A stretch of DNA of 64,000 nt from Bradyrhizobium sp. SK17 (GTDB taxonomy: Bacteria > Pseudomonadota > Alphaproteobacteria > Rhizobiales > Xanthobacteraceae): positions 4,851,001 to 4,915,000 of the forward strand of contig NZ_CP025113.1 in assembly GCF_002831585.1 (NCBI RefSeq), given 5' to 3'. Below are positions 47,603-56,182 of this stretch, in pieces. The translations under genes and the position numbers were made by a program. Under the pieces are notes generated by a model. That model did not search any database. It had not been told where the DNA came from and was given only the letters and a program-made list of their open reading frames with translations. How positions within the stretch are numbered: position 1 is the stretch's first letter; every line of letters starts with the position of its first letter.

Positions 47603-48301
47603 GTGACCGCGACGCAGCCCGGGGCTGTTACCAGCGAGCTGTTTCAAATCGCCTCCGATGTCCCGGAGTATCGCCGCGACGCCGTGCTCGACGACATCAG
47701 CAGCATCATCGACTCGAACTGGCTGACGGAGCAGAGATTCTGGTCACGCCAGCATTCGCCGTTCAACGCCGACCACGGTATCGTCCTGCTTCACCATGGC
47801 GGTGAATGCGTAGCTTACATGATCATCCAGCGCCTGGCCGTGGCCGGCACGTCGGTGATCTATCTTTCGGGCACCGCAGTCCGGGACACCTGTCGTGGCC
47901 AGGGCTTTTTCAAGCGGATGTTCGATACCGCGATGGCGGCGGAGTTCGGTGACCCCGCGGCGCCGGCAGAATTCTGCCTGTGCTGGCGGACACGGAATCC
48001 CGTCATCTACGTGCTGGGTCGCGCGCAATGCCGAAGCGTCGTGCCGGCCATTCCGGCTGAGACACGAACCGGCGATCTTGACGAGCTTTGTCTCAGTTTG
48101 GCGGCAATCCTGTACCCACGTCAGGTCATCGAGACGACGACCATGGCGATGCGCGGCGCCTATGGTGGGCTGCGCTACCGCGACGAGCCGACGACCCAGA
48201 CGTCACCGGATGTCGACCGATGGTTCGCGCAGACCATTCCCTACGGCGCCGATGCGGTGTTCTGCGCCGGATGGGCCAGCAATCGCTGGGCGCGGTGCTG
48301 A
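47603..48301 (+). CDS. GNAT-like acyltransferase domain protein
   Basis: 232 residues starting at GTG 47603, with GGAG about 6 bases upstream. Residues 91-107 (GTAVRDTCRGQGFFKRM) resemble motif A of GNAT acetyltransferases, where RGQGFFKRM would bind acyl-CoA. The N-terminal 85 residues and the C-terminal half are unlike any family I know. Codon use fits the neighbours. It is followed by a 110-bp palindromic repeat. Substrate unknown. Confidence 0.65.
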   Translation: MTATQPGAVTSELFQIASDVPEYRRDAVLDDISSIIDSNWLTEQRFWSRQHSPFNADHGIVLLHHGGECVAYMIIQRLAVAGTSVIYLSGTAVRDTCRGQGFFKRMFDTAMAAEFGDPAAPAEFCLCWRTRNPVIYVLGRAQCRSVVPAIPAETRTGDLDELCLSLAAILYPRQVIETTTMAMRGAYGGLRYRDEPTTQTSPDVDRWFAQTIPYGADAVFCAGWASNRWARC

Positions 48302-48375
48302 GCAGCGGAAACTGTGGGATAGGCGGCCATGCGGGACGTGTGCCTTAAGACACTCCAGGACCCGCTTTCTCGACT

Positions 48376-48485
48376 CGTCATTCCGGGGCAGCCCGAAGGG
48401 AAGGGCTGAGCCCGGAATCCATGGGGCCGTATAACCTGCGGATGAATGGATTCCGGGCTCTCGCTTCGCGAGCCCCGGAATGACG
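48376..48485. repeat. 110-bp palindromic intergenic element
   Basis: Outer ends CGTCATTCCGGGG and CCCCGGAATGACG are perfect complements; inside, CCCGGAATCCAT pairs with ATGGATTCCGGG. The whole folds into a long cruciform-like structure. It lies between the GNAT-like and acyltransferase genes. This is a well-known repeat type in Bradyrhizobium and Rhodopseudomonas chromosomes. Confidence 0.88.
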
Positions 48486-48516
48486 GAGGAGATTGCAGCT
48501 TGCGCCACCCGGCACG

Positions 48517-49662
48517 TCAGTGATTGGCGAGCCGCCCGGCCTCGGCCGGCGTGGCGACGTTGCCCGGACTGATCTGCGAACCGATGCGCGAGGGCCAACC
48601 GTGTCGCGAGGCCAGCATCGTGAGCTGTTCCTTGACGCGATAATGCGCGGGGCCCTCGAGGAAGCGCCAGACGAACCACGCCAGCAGCACCATGCACGCC
48701 ACGACGAACGTGGTCGAAAGCGCGTCCGGCGTTGGCGTGATCAGCAGCAGGATCACGTAGCCGAGCTGTAGATGCAGCAAATAGAGCGGATAGGTGATGC
48801 CGCCGATGGCCCTCACAAAGCCGTCCGGCAGCGGCACCGATTTGATGCGGGTGGCGGCGAACACGATGCCGAGCGAGACGATGCAGATCACTGTCACGAC
48901 GCGCGGATCGAAACTGCCATGGGTGTGGACGCCGAGCCGCTCCAGCTTGTGCACGGCCTGGAACGTCGCCGTGCCCATCGCCAGCGTCAGAAGGCTGTAC
49001 AGCCTGCTGTCGCGCCGTCCGCGGTAATGTTCATAGATCAGCAAGCCGACCGCGAAGAAGCCGCTGTCATCGGCCATGAACAATTTCTCGAACAGCGGAA
49101 TGTCGAGTGTCAACTCGTTGGCGAAGGTGATCGCGATCCACACCACGATGAGAGTGTCGATCCGCCGCGGGAAGATGCCCCAGGCCAGCAACAGCGCGAC
49201 CCAGGCGTAGAACACGACTTCGATCACCAGCGACCAGTAGGCGTCGTCCATGTAAGGCTGACCGAGCATTGGCGCCGCGATGAACAGATTCGCCAGCCAT
49301 TGTCCCCACGTCACCTGAAACCAGGCGTGGCCTATGAAGAGCGTGGCGAGGAAGGTCAGCGTCATGCAGATGACGAAGGTCGGATAGATCCGGCTGAACC
49401 GGGCGATGGCGAAGCCGATCGGCGTGCGGCCCTCGGCCGAATAGGCGATGACGAAGCCGGAGATCGCGAAGAACACGGGGACGCCGAGGAAGCCATATTG
49501 GGCGACCGGCGCGAGATACGGCAACGCCACTTTCTGCACGCCGTGCGATGCGGTGCCCCAGAAGCCGTAATGATACAGGATCACGGCCCCGACCGCGGCG
49601 AGCCGCAGCAGGTCCAGCGCGGGAACACGGGTCGGATCCGCATGTTTGGAAACATTTGGCAT
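48517..49662 (-). CDS. Acyltransferase family 3 (OafA/YrhL type) membrane protein
   Basis: Polytopic inner-membrane acyltransferase, 381 residues, about ten helices. The catalytic-type motif R-x(9)-H is visible in LRLAAVGAVILYHYG (about 19-33), and an SRIYP motif occurs near 93-97. Members O-acetylate lipopolysaccharide, exopolysaccharide, Nod factor or peptidoglycan; the acceptor cannot be told here. No glycan genes flank it. Confidence 0.9.
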   Translation of the reverse strand: MPNVSKHADPTRVPALDLLRLAAVGAVILYHYGFWGTASHGVQKVALPYLAPVAQYGFLGVPVFFAISGFVIAYSAEGRTPIGFAIARFSRIYPTFVICMTLTFLATLFIGHAWFQVTWGQWLANLFIAAPMLGQPYMDDAYWSLVIEVVFYAWVALLLAWGIFPRRIDTLIVVWIAITFANELTLDIPLFEKLFMADDSGFFAVGLLIYEHYRGRRDSRLYSLLTLAMGTATFQAVHKLERLGVHTHGSFDPRVVTVICIVSLGIVFAATRIKSVPLPDGFVRAIGGITYPLYLLHLQLGYVILLLITPTPDALSTTFVVACMVLLAWFVWRFLEGPAHYRVKEQLTMLASRHGWPSRIGSQISPGNVATPAEAGRLANH

Positions 49663-49731
49663 GTACCGGCCATTTTGGCGGCCAGCCGTGAAGGCGTTCT
49701 TAATCCGGCCGTGAAGGACCGGGGCCGTCGT

Positions 49732-50946
49732 TCACGATTGCAGGAGCCCGGTGGCGATCCCGGCGGCCGTGCTGAGGATCACCACCAATAGCGGCGGTGC
49801 GCGCCAGGCCGTGAGCAGGACGAAGCCCGCCAGCGCGATGCCGAAGTCGAGCGGACGGTGCAGGCTGGTCGTCCACACCGGATCGTAGAGCGCGGCACCG
49901 AGGATGCCGACCACGGCGGCATTGACGCCGCGCATCATCGCCTGCGCGGCCGGCCGCTTGCGGAATTGATCCCAGAACGGCAGCGCCGCCAGCAGGACGA
50001 GCAGTCCCGGCAGGAAGATGCCGAGCAGGCCGACGATTGCGCCCGGCACCCCGCCGATCACGGCGCCGAGATAGGCCGCGAAGGTGAACAGCGGGCCCGG
50101 CACGGCCTGGGCGGCGCCATAGCCGGTCAGGAAAGCATCGTCGCCGATCCAGCCCGGCGCCACCACCGCTTCGCGTAGCAGCGGCAGCACGACATGGCCG
50201 CCGCCGAACACCAGCGCGCCGGAGCGATAGAAGGCCTCGAACACGCCGAGGCCTGACCATATCCGGGCGAGCAGCGGCAGCCCGATCAGCAGTGCCAGGA
50301 ACAGGATCAGTGCGGCGATGCCGACGCGGCGCGACACCGGCATCGCGATATGGGTGGTGCCGCTGGACGGCTGCGCCCGGCACAGCCACAGTCCGGCGAC
50401 GGCACCGAGCATGATGGCGCCGATCTGCGCGATCGACGACGAACTGGCGAGGATGATCAGCGCTGCGACCGTCGCGATCGACGCGCGTTCACGGTCGGGG
50501 CAGAGCGAGCGCGCCATGCCCCAGACCGCCTGCGCCACGATCGCCACCGCGACGAGCTTCAGGCCGTGCACCAGGCCCGCGCCGGCCAGGCCGCTCAAGC
50601 CGCCGGCGCCATAGGCAAACAGCACCAGCGCGATCGCCGAGGGCAGCGTGAAGCCGGTCCAGGCCGCCAGCGCGCCGAGGTAGCCGGCACGCATCAGGCC
50701 GAGCGAGAAGCCGACCTGGCTGCTCGCCGGGCCGGGCAGGAATTGGCAGAGCGCGACCAGATCGGCATAGGCCTGCTCGTCGAGCCAGCGCCTGCGGGTG
50801 ACGAACTCGTCGCGGAAATAGCCGATATGGGCGATCGGGCCGCCAAAGCAGCTGACGCCGAGCTTGAGGAAAATCAGCAGCACCTCAAGTGGCGAATGTG
50901 CAGTGGAGGGCGCCGTGTCGGAGTGCTGGACGTCGGTGTCGTTCAA
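49732..50946 (-). CDS. chrA: Chromate transporter, two-domain (CHR)
   Basis: Long-chain ChrA with two homologous CHR domains, 404 residues and about ten helices. Each half carries the family pattern: FLKLGVSCFGGPIAHIGYF and QFLPGPASSQVG in the N-terminal half, FGGGHVVLPLL and AQAVPGPLF in the other. It exports chromate in exchange for protons or sulfate. The start is a TTG at 50946 with weak upstream support. No chrB-type regulator lies nearby. Confidence 0.9.
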   Translation of the reverse strand: MNDTDVQHSDTAPSTAHSPLEVLLIFLKLGVSCFGGPIAHIGYFRDEFVTRRRWLDEQAYADLVALCQFLPGPASSQVGFSLGLMRAGYLGALAAWTGFTLPSAIALVLFAYGAGGLSGLAGAGLVHGLKLVAVAIVAQAVWGMARSLCPDRERASIATVAALIILASSSSIAQIGAIMLGAVAGLWLCRAQPSSGTTHIAMPVSRRVGIAALILFLALLIGLPLLARIWSGLGVFEAFYRSGALVFGGGHVVLPLLREAVVAPGWIGDDAFLTGYGAAQAVPGPLFTFAAYLGAVIGGVPGAIVGLLGIFLPGLLVLLAALPFWDQFRKRPAAQAMMRGVNAAVVGILGAALYDPVWTTSLHRPLDFGIALAGFVLLTAWRAPPLLVVILSTAAGIATGLLQS

Positions 50947-51031
50947 GCGTCGTCCGATCCCTGACTTGCGTCCCGCCGTCAGGACCCGTCAGGCCGACCA
51001 TATCGCCTTTCGATGACGGCTGGGCGCGATA

Positions 51032-51967
51032 TTATCTGGCCATTGCGAGATACCCGCTGAGGGTCACGACTGACACGACCGTGGAGGCGAGGATGACGTT
51101 CGACGTCATGTTGGCCTCGCGCCGGTAGAACTCGGCCAGCATGAACGGGCCGGTGCCGGTCGGCAGTGCGGCGAGCAGCACCGCCGTATGCGTCAGCAGG
51201 GGGGAGAGGCCGAACACGGTGGTCGCCATCACCCAGGTGATCGCCGGTTGCAGCACGAGCTTGCAGCCGACCAGCAGCGCCGCCGATCCGATGTCCTGCT
51301 CGGCGGCCTCCCGCTTGGTGGCGAGGAACAGGCCGAGCGCGACCAGCGCGCAGGGCGAGGCCGCGCCGCCCAGGAGCTTCAGGAAATTCTCGGCCGGGCC
51401 GGGAATGCCGAGGCCAGCGAGCGGAATGATCGCGCCGAGCACGGGTGCGACCAGCAGGGGATTGGCGAGCAGCGAACGGCCGACCTTGACGACGACGTGC
51501 CTGCCGCGCCGCTCGGTTTGCAGGCCGGTCTCGATCAGCACGATGGCGATCGCGAACAGGACGCACACCGTCATGATGGTGGCGACGAGCGTCGGCGCCA
51601 ACGCCTCGCGGCCGAGTGCTGCGACGGCGAGCGGGAAGCCGACGAAGCCGGTATTGCCATAGCCGGCGTTGAGGCCATCGATCGCCGCATCGACCAGATG
51701 CCGGCGACGGAGCAGGGCAACGACGATGGTCAGGCAAAACACCAGCGCGGCGCCGATGCCGAACGCCGCGATGAAGCAGGGTTGCCAGACATCGCTCCAT
51801 TTGGCGTGCGCGATGACGTCGAACAGCAGCGCGGGCAGAGCCAGGTAGACGACGAAGCGGTTCAGTTCGCTCGATGCGGCCGGGCCGACCACGCCGATCC
51901 GGCGCGCCAGCCATCCGGCGAAGATGAGGGAGAAGATCGGAAGAACGGCGGCGAGGGTCGCGAGCAT
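51032..51967 (-). CDS. AEC-family transporter
   Basis: Auxin-efflux-carrier superfamily permease of 311 residues with about ten helices in two inverted halves (1-145 and 170-311). Members export small organic acids such as malate or malonate. The conserved kink segments LPALLFDVI and ALPTGTGPFMLA are seen. It is divergent from the LysR gene at 52065 with only 97 bases between, so that LysR is probably its regulator. Confidence 0.87.
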   Translation of the reverse strand: MLATLAAVLPIFSLIFAGWLARRIGVVGPAASSELNRFVVYLALPALLFDVIAHAKWSDVWQPCFIAAFGIGAALVFCLTIVVALLRRRHLVDAAIDGLNAGYGNTGFVGFPLAVAALGREALAPTLVATIMTVCVLFAIAIVLIETGLQTERRGRHVVVKVGRSLLANPLLVAPVLGAIIPLAGLGIPGPAENFLKLLGGAASPCALVALGLFLATKREAAEQDIGSAALLVGCKLVLQPAITWVMATTVFGLSPLLTHTAVLLAALPTGTGPFMLAEFYRREANMTSNVILASTVVSVVTLSGYLAMAR

Positions 51968-52048
51968 AAGGGAAGCCTGAGTGACGAAAACGCTTCAGTC
52001 CTACGCTGCGGCTCTGATATCATCCAATACTGATTGAAGCCCCATTTC

Positions 52049-52063
52049 ATACCTTTTCGGTAT
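52049..52063. promoter_or_regulatory. Inverted repeat at the LysR/AEC divergent promoter
   Basis: ATACC-N5-GGTAT, fitting the LysR T-N11-A pattern (T52050, A52062), ends one base before the LysR start codon. It could serve autoregulation and control of the divergent transporter. Confidence 0.55.
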
Positions 52064-52064
52064 C

Positions 52065-52976
52065 ATGATCGACATCAGGCAAATGCGCTATTTCGTGGCC
52101 GTGGCGGAGACGCTGCATTTCGGCCGCGCCGCCGAGCGGCTGCATATCAGCCAGCCGCCGCTGAGCCGGCAGATCGCAGCGCTGGAGAAGGAGCTCGGCG
52201 TCCGTCTGTTCGAGCGGGAGTCCCGCCGCGCGCGCCTCACGCCGGCCGGCCGCCGCTTTCTGGAGGATGCGCGCGCCGTGCTGATGAGCTTCGACCAGGC
52301 CTGCCGCAACGCGCGGCTCGCCGAGCGCGGCGAGATCGGCGAGCTTGCGATCGGCTTCATGATGCACGCGGCCTATACCAGCCTGCCGGGCCTGGCGCGG
52401 CGCTACATGGCCGACCATCCCCAGGTGCATGTCGAACTGCGCGAGGTGGTGCCCGGCGCGCTCGCCGAGGCGGTGCTGAGCGGACGCTTCGATGCGGCCA
52501 TCATGTTCAATCCCGGGCCGATCAAGGGGCTCGAGACCCGCATCATCCATCGCGAGCGGATGTGCCTCGCGCTGCATCCAAGTCACCCGCTTGCCAATCG
52601 TGCTGTCGTCAACGCCAGGCAACTGAAAGGCCAGCCGCTGATCGCAACACCGACCGAAGCGGCGCCGATGCTGCGCGAGGCGATCGTGCAATATTGCCGC
52701 GCCGGCGGCTTCGAGCCGACCATTCGGCTCGAGGTCGAATTGCAACAGACCATCGTCAGCCTGGTCGCGGAAAATCTCGGCATCGCGCTGGTGCCGGAAT
52801 CGATGGGCAAGCTCGGCATCGATAATCTGGTGCAGCGCGATTTGCAGGCGGCACCGGCGATCGAGCATGTGATCGCCTGGCGGCCGGGCAATCTCAATCC
52901 CGCGTTGCGGCCATTCCTGGAGGAGGCGCGGGCGGCTCAGCCGATCCAGCCGAGCAGCCGGAACCAGATCAGATAA
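52065..52976 (+). CDS. LysR-family transcriptional regulator
   Basis: 303 residues. N-terminal winged helix (MRYFVAVAETLHFGRAAERLHISQPPLSRQI, split here across about 6-37) and the CatR/CbbR-type effector domain. The N-terminal sequence is typical of the CatM/BenM branch. It is divergent from the AEC transporter and its last 40 bases overlap the 3' end of the convergent SLC13 gene. Likely regulator of the transporter at 51032. Confidence 0.92.
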   Translation: MIDIRQMRYFVAVAETLHFGRAAERLHISQPPLSRQIAALEKELGVRLFERESRRARLTPAGRRFLEDARAVLMSFDQACRNARLAERGEIGELAIGFMMHAAYTSLPGLARRYMADHPQVHVELREVVPGALAEAVLSGRFDAAIMFNPGPIKGLETRIIHRERMCLALHPSHPLANRAVVNARQLKGQPLIATPTEAAPMLREAIVQYCRAGGFEPTIRLEVELQQTIVSLVAENLGIALVPESMGKLGIDNLVQRDLQAAPAIEHVIAWRPGNLNPALRPFLEEARAAQPIQPSSRNQIR

Positions 52977-54241
52977 AGCGGCGCCAGCACCACGAACGAG
53001 ATCAGCCCGACGATCAGGCACATCTTGACCGCCGCGCTGGTCGGCACCCGCGCCATGCCGGCGGCAACGACGATCGGCGCGGCCTGGTACGGCAGCAGCG
53101 GCGTCGCATAGGCGAACACCTGCGACATCAGCACGGTCGGCAGGCTCAGGCCGGTGTGCGCGGCGAGCGAGGCGGCAAGCGGCGTGAACACCGCGGGCAC
53201 GCCGTTGGCGGTGACGACGAAATTGAGCAGGCTGGCGAGTCCGATCATCGAGGCGAAATCCGACGCCGGCCGCGCCGGGTCGAGCGGCAGATGCGGAATG
53301 ATCAGATCGCCGATCGCGGTGCCGAGCCCGGACCACGCGACGACTGCGGCAAGCCCGAGAATGCCGCCGAGATAGATGCAGGTGCGAACATTGACGCCGG
53401 CGGCGAATTCCTCGCCATTGAGGAAGCCGATGCGCGGCAGGAGGCACAGACACGCCGACACCAGCCCGACCCAGGCCGGGCGGATGCCGTGCAGGCTGTC
53501 CGTCATCCAGAAGGCGAGCGTGGCAAGCAGGATGATCGAGAGCCGCCATTCGGCCGCGCTCATCGGCGTGGCTTCAGCGTGATCTTCGATCGGCTTCGGC
53601 GAGGCAGGAAACAGCCACACCAGGCAACCCACCAGCACGACGCCCTTGAGAATGCCGATCACGGGCGCATGCAGCACCAGATACGACATGTAGTCGAAAT
53701 GCACGCCATAGGCGCGCTCGGCGGCGCCGGTCATGATCAGGTTCGGCACATTGGCCGGCAGGATCGAGGCCGAGAGCTGATAGGTGCCGAAGCCCACCGC
53801 GAGCGCGAGCGCATAGCGGCCGCGCGATCCCTCGGCGAGGCCGGCGCGATCGGCCAGCGCCAGGATGATCGGCATCAGCAGCGCGATGCGGCCCATGTTC
53901 GAGGGCATCACGAAGGCCAGCGCATAGGTCAGCAGGACGACGCCACCCACCATCCGGAACCAGGACCCGGTGAGATGCGCGGCAAGGCCACGCGCGATCC
54001 GGTCGGCCAGCCCGACCTTGCGGATCGCGCTGCCGATCACGAAGCCGCCCAGCACCAGCCAGAACGCCTCCGACTGGAAGCCGGAGAACAGCACGTCCGG
54101 CGGCGCCGCGTGGAACACGGCCACCGCCGCGAAGAACAGCAACGCCGTGAGGTATTCGGGCAGCAGGCTGGTCGCCCACAGCAGGATGGCGATCGCGGCA
54201 AACCAGCCGGGATGGATCAGGGACGTCGCGGTCTCGGGCAT
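52937..54241 (-). CDS. SLC13/DASS-family anion permease
   Basis: Secondary transporter of 434 residues with about eleven helices. It matches the divalent anion:sodium symporter family (dicarboxylate, sulfate): the SNT-type substrate motifs appear as MPSNMGRIALLMPI near 109-122 and a second ANGVP near 365. Substrate not determinable. It converges on the LysR gene with a 40-bp coding overlap. Confidence 0.87.
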   Translation of the reverse strand: MPETATSLIHPGWFAAIAILLWATSLLPEYLTALLFFAAVAVFHAAPPDVLFSGFQSEAFWLVLGGFVIGSAIRKVGLADRIARGLAAHLTGSWFRMVGGVVLLTYALAFVMPSNMGRIALLMPIILALADRAGLAEGSRGRYALALAVGFGTYQLSASILPANVPNLIMTGAAERAYGVHFDYMSYLVLHAPVIGILKGVVLVGCLVWLFPASPKPIEDHAEATPMSAAEWRLSIILLATLAFWMTDSLHGIRPAWVGLVSACLCLLPRIGFLNGEEFAAGVNVRTCIYLGGILGLAAVVAWSGLGTAIGDLIIPHLPLDPARPASDFASMIGLASLLNFVVTANGVPAVFTPLAASLAAHTGLSLPTVLMSQVFAYATPLLPYQAAPIVVAAGMARVPTSAAVKMCLIVGLISFVVLAPLYLIWFRLLGWIG

Positions 54242-54385
54242 GTCTGGGAATCAGGTGCAACAAGGACGGACCGCGACCATAGCACCGCGGAACGTGGTTG
54301 CGTGGCCGTGAACGAACAGGGCTGAGGTGTGTGGAGGGAAGGGCGAACGACGTTGCGTGGAGGCGCCGGAGCGCCGGATGCGGGG

Positions 54386-54778
54386 TTATGCAACACGCCG
54401 ATGGCAGACCGCTTCGATGCGGTTGCCGTCCGGGTCGCTTAGAAAGGCGCCATAGTAGTGTGGATGATATTCGGGACGCAGGCCCGGCGCGCCGTCGTCT
54501 GATCCGCCTGCCGAAAGCCCGGCATGCCAAAAGGCGTCAACCTGCACCCTGAGCCGCGCCTTGAAGCACCAATGCCGTCCATAGGCTGCTTCGGGCATGG
54601 GTCCAGGACGTATCAGCAAATAGGTCAGATCCGGATGGTCTGCGTCACAGCGCTCGCCGTAGCTGATCCATGTGTCGCCACTGCTCATCTTGGTAACGCC
54701 GAGCGCGGCCATCACGGCATCGTAGAAGGGCTCGGAGGCGCGTATGTTCGACACGGTGATGGAGACGTGGTCCAGCAT
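54386..54778 (-). CDS. Glyoxalase/VOC-superfamily protein
   Basis: Single vicinal-oxygen-chelate module pair, 130 residues. Start MLDHVSITVSNIRASEPFYDAVMAAL places the first metal ligand at His4; the second half ends FLSDPDGNRIEAVCH with the Glu ligand near 124, typical of lactoylglutathione-lyase-like proteins. Function not defined. Confidence 0.88.
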   Translation of the reverse strand: MLDHVSITVSNIRASEPFYDAVMAALGVTKMSSGDTWISYGERCDADHPDLTYLLIRPGPMPEAAYGRHWCFKARLRVQVDAFWHAGLSAGGSDDGAPGLRPEYHPHYYGAFLSDPDGNRIEAVCHRRVA

Positions 54779-54807
54779 GAACGATCTCCTCGATTGACGA
54801 CGCTAGC

Positions 54808-54850
54808 GCATGATCCGGAAACGCGCGGAGCGGTTTTCCGAAAAGATGAT
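54808..54850. repeat. Palindromic repeat of the GCATGATCCGGA type
   Basis: GCATGATCCGGAAA at the left and TTTTCCGAAAAGATGAT at the right form an imperfect hairpin. It lies 30 bases upstream of the VOC gene start and resembles the element at 26898. Confidence 0.6.
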
Positions 54851-54920
54851 ACTCAAACAAGGAGCAGCGCGCCTCTCTATCACGGATCGATCCCCGCCGC
54901 CGTCGCGACGAGCCGGCGCC

Positions 54921-55031
54921 TCACTCGCAGCGCAGGTTCTTCGACGGCCGTCGCGCGGCGGGCATCGCCAGCACGACGAGGCAAAGCGCGATCATCGCCA
55001 ATCCCATAAATTCGAATGCAAACGCGTCCAC
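54921..55031 (-). CDS. 36-residue single-helix membrane peptide
   Basis: A short gene starting at GTG 55031, with GGGGGAG 9 bases upstream, one of the best ribosome binding sites in the window. The peptide is a hydrophobic helix (about residues 8-24, FMGLAMIALCLVVLAMP) with a basic C-terminus (RRPSKNLRCE). It is isolated between the VOC gene and a LysR gene. Unknown function; too short for family assignment. Confidence 0.55.
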   Translation of the reverse strand: MDAFAFEFMGLAMIALCLVVLAMPAARRPSKNLRCE

Positions 55032-55178
55032 GGGCCGATCTCCCCCATTAGAAACAATTAGACTTGTTGGGGGAGCGTTGACGCGCTGTTAAGCCTTATG
55101 GTTACCGGCGCTAGCCTCCCGGCATGGTGGAGAGTGAGTTAACGCTCACGATGGCATCTCGAGCGCAAAGCGAGTTCG
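55032..55178. other. Gap between LysR gene and the 36-residue peptide gene
   Basis: An AT-richer stretch (55045-55095) that probably holds the peptide promoter, and a GTGAG-TTAACG-CTCAC inverted repeat near 55135. No other gene seen. Confidence 0.4.
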
Positions 55179-56081
55179 CTATGCCACGAGCTTGGGCAGC
55201 GCGGCGGCGAGCGTGTCTACCGCAAGCCGGACCTTGAGCGGCAGTCGCGGCGTCGGCAGCCACAGCGCATGGCAGTCGTAGGGCAGTTCGCCTTCTTCGC
55301 CGAGAACGCGGATCAGCGCGCCGTTGTCGAGGCGTTCGCGCACCAGCCAGGATGGCAGCCATGCCAGCCCCATACCGCGCGCCGCGGCGTCGGCGATGGC
55401 TTCGAGATCGTCGAATTTGTGGCGGCCTGCCGGCCAGACCTCGTGCGGTGACTGACCGTCGCGCGGGAACAGCCATGGGCGAAGCCGCCCGGAGCGGCGA
55501 TAGACCAATGCCTGGTGCTGGCCGAGCTCGTCGAGCGTCCGCGGCCTGCCGTAGGCTTTCAAATAGGCGCGCGAGCCGCAGACCACCATGCGCTGGCGCG
55601 CGATGCGCCGTGTGATCGCGCCAGATTGTCCATTGAGATCGCCGGTCCTGATCGCAAGGTCGTAGCCGCCTTCCATCAGATCGGCGACCGGATCGCCGAA
55701 CGACAAATCGAGTTCCAGCGCCGGATATTTCTGCGCCAGCTTGAGCAGCAGCGGCGCCACGCAGTGCCGTCCCAGCAGCGCCGGCATCGTCACCCGCAGC
55801 CGCCCCCGCGGCTCGGACAGTTGATCGGCCGCGAGCGCGTCGGCGGCTTCCGCCTCGGCAAGCACCGCGCGGCAGCGCTCGTAATAGGCGTGTCCGAACT
55901 CGGTCAGGCTCTGACGTCGCGTGGTGCGATGGATCAGGCGGACGCCGAGCCGCTCCTCGAGGAAGCGGACATGCTTGCCGACCATCGGACCGGACATCCC
56001 GAGCGCGTCGGCTGCGGCCGCGAACGAGCCGAGATCGACCGCCCTGAGAAACACGGCCATGCTGGTCAGGCGGTCCATCAT
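55179..56081 (-). CDS. LysR-family transcriptional regulator
   Basis: 300 residues; the winged helix is at about 3-62 (SFAAAADALGMSGPMVGKHVRFLEERLG, split in practice near 18-46). The effector domain resembles the CrgA/YhaJ branch common beside oxidoreductase genes. It is divergent from the quinone-reductase-like gene at 56183 with 101 bases between. Confidence 0.92.
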   Translation of the reverse strand: MMDRLTSMAVFLRAVDLGSFAAAADALGMSGPMVGKHVRFLEERLGVRLIHRTTRRQSLTEFGHAYYERCRAVLAEAEAADALAADQLSEPRGRLRVTMPALLGRHCVAPLLLKLAQKYPALELDLSFGDPVADLMEGGYDLAIRTGDLNGQSGAITRRIARQRMVVCGSRAYLKAYGRPRTLDELGQHQALVYRRSGRLRPWLFPRDGQSPHEVWPAGRHKFDDLEAIADAAARGMGLAWLPSWLVRERLDNGALIRVLGEEGELPYDCHALWLPTPRLPLKVRLAVDTLAAALPKLVA

Positions 56082-56098
56082 TCGAAACTCCCAGTTCT

Positions 56099-56110
56099 GA
56101 CTGTTCAGTC
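56099..56110. promoter_or_regulatory. Inverted repeat between LysR and oxidoreductase genes
   Basis: GACTG-TT-CAGTC lies centrally in the 101-base divergent gap, a plausible LysR half-site pair. Confidence 0.45.
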
Positions 56111-56182
56111 TGCGGGATGATTTATCCGCTGAATTTGTCCCGGCATAGCTTCATTCAATTCAACTGTTTTGGAGTGTTGCCG

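Noticed and set aside
48376..48485. CRISPR or tRNA-like structure
   Set aside because: The region is a single nested palindrome, with no spaced direct repeats and no tRNA cloverleaf.
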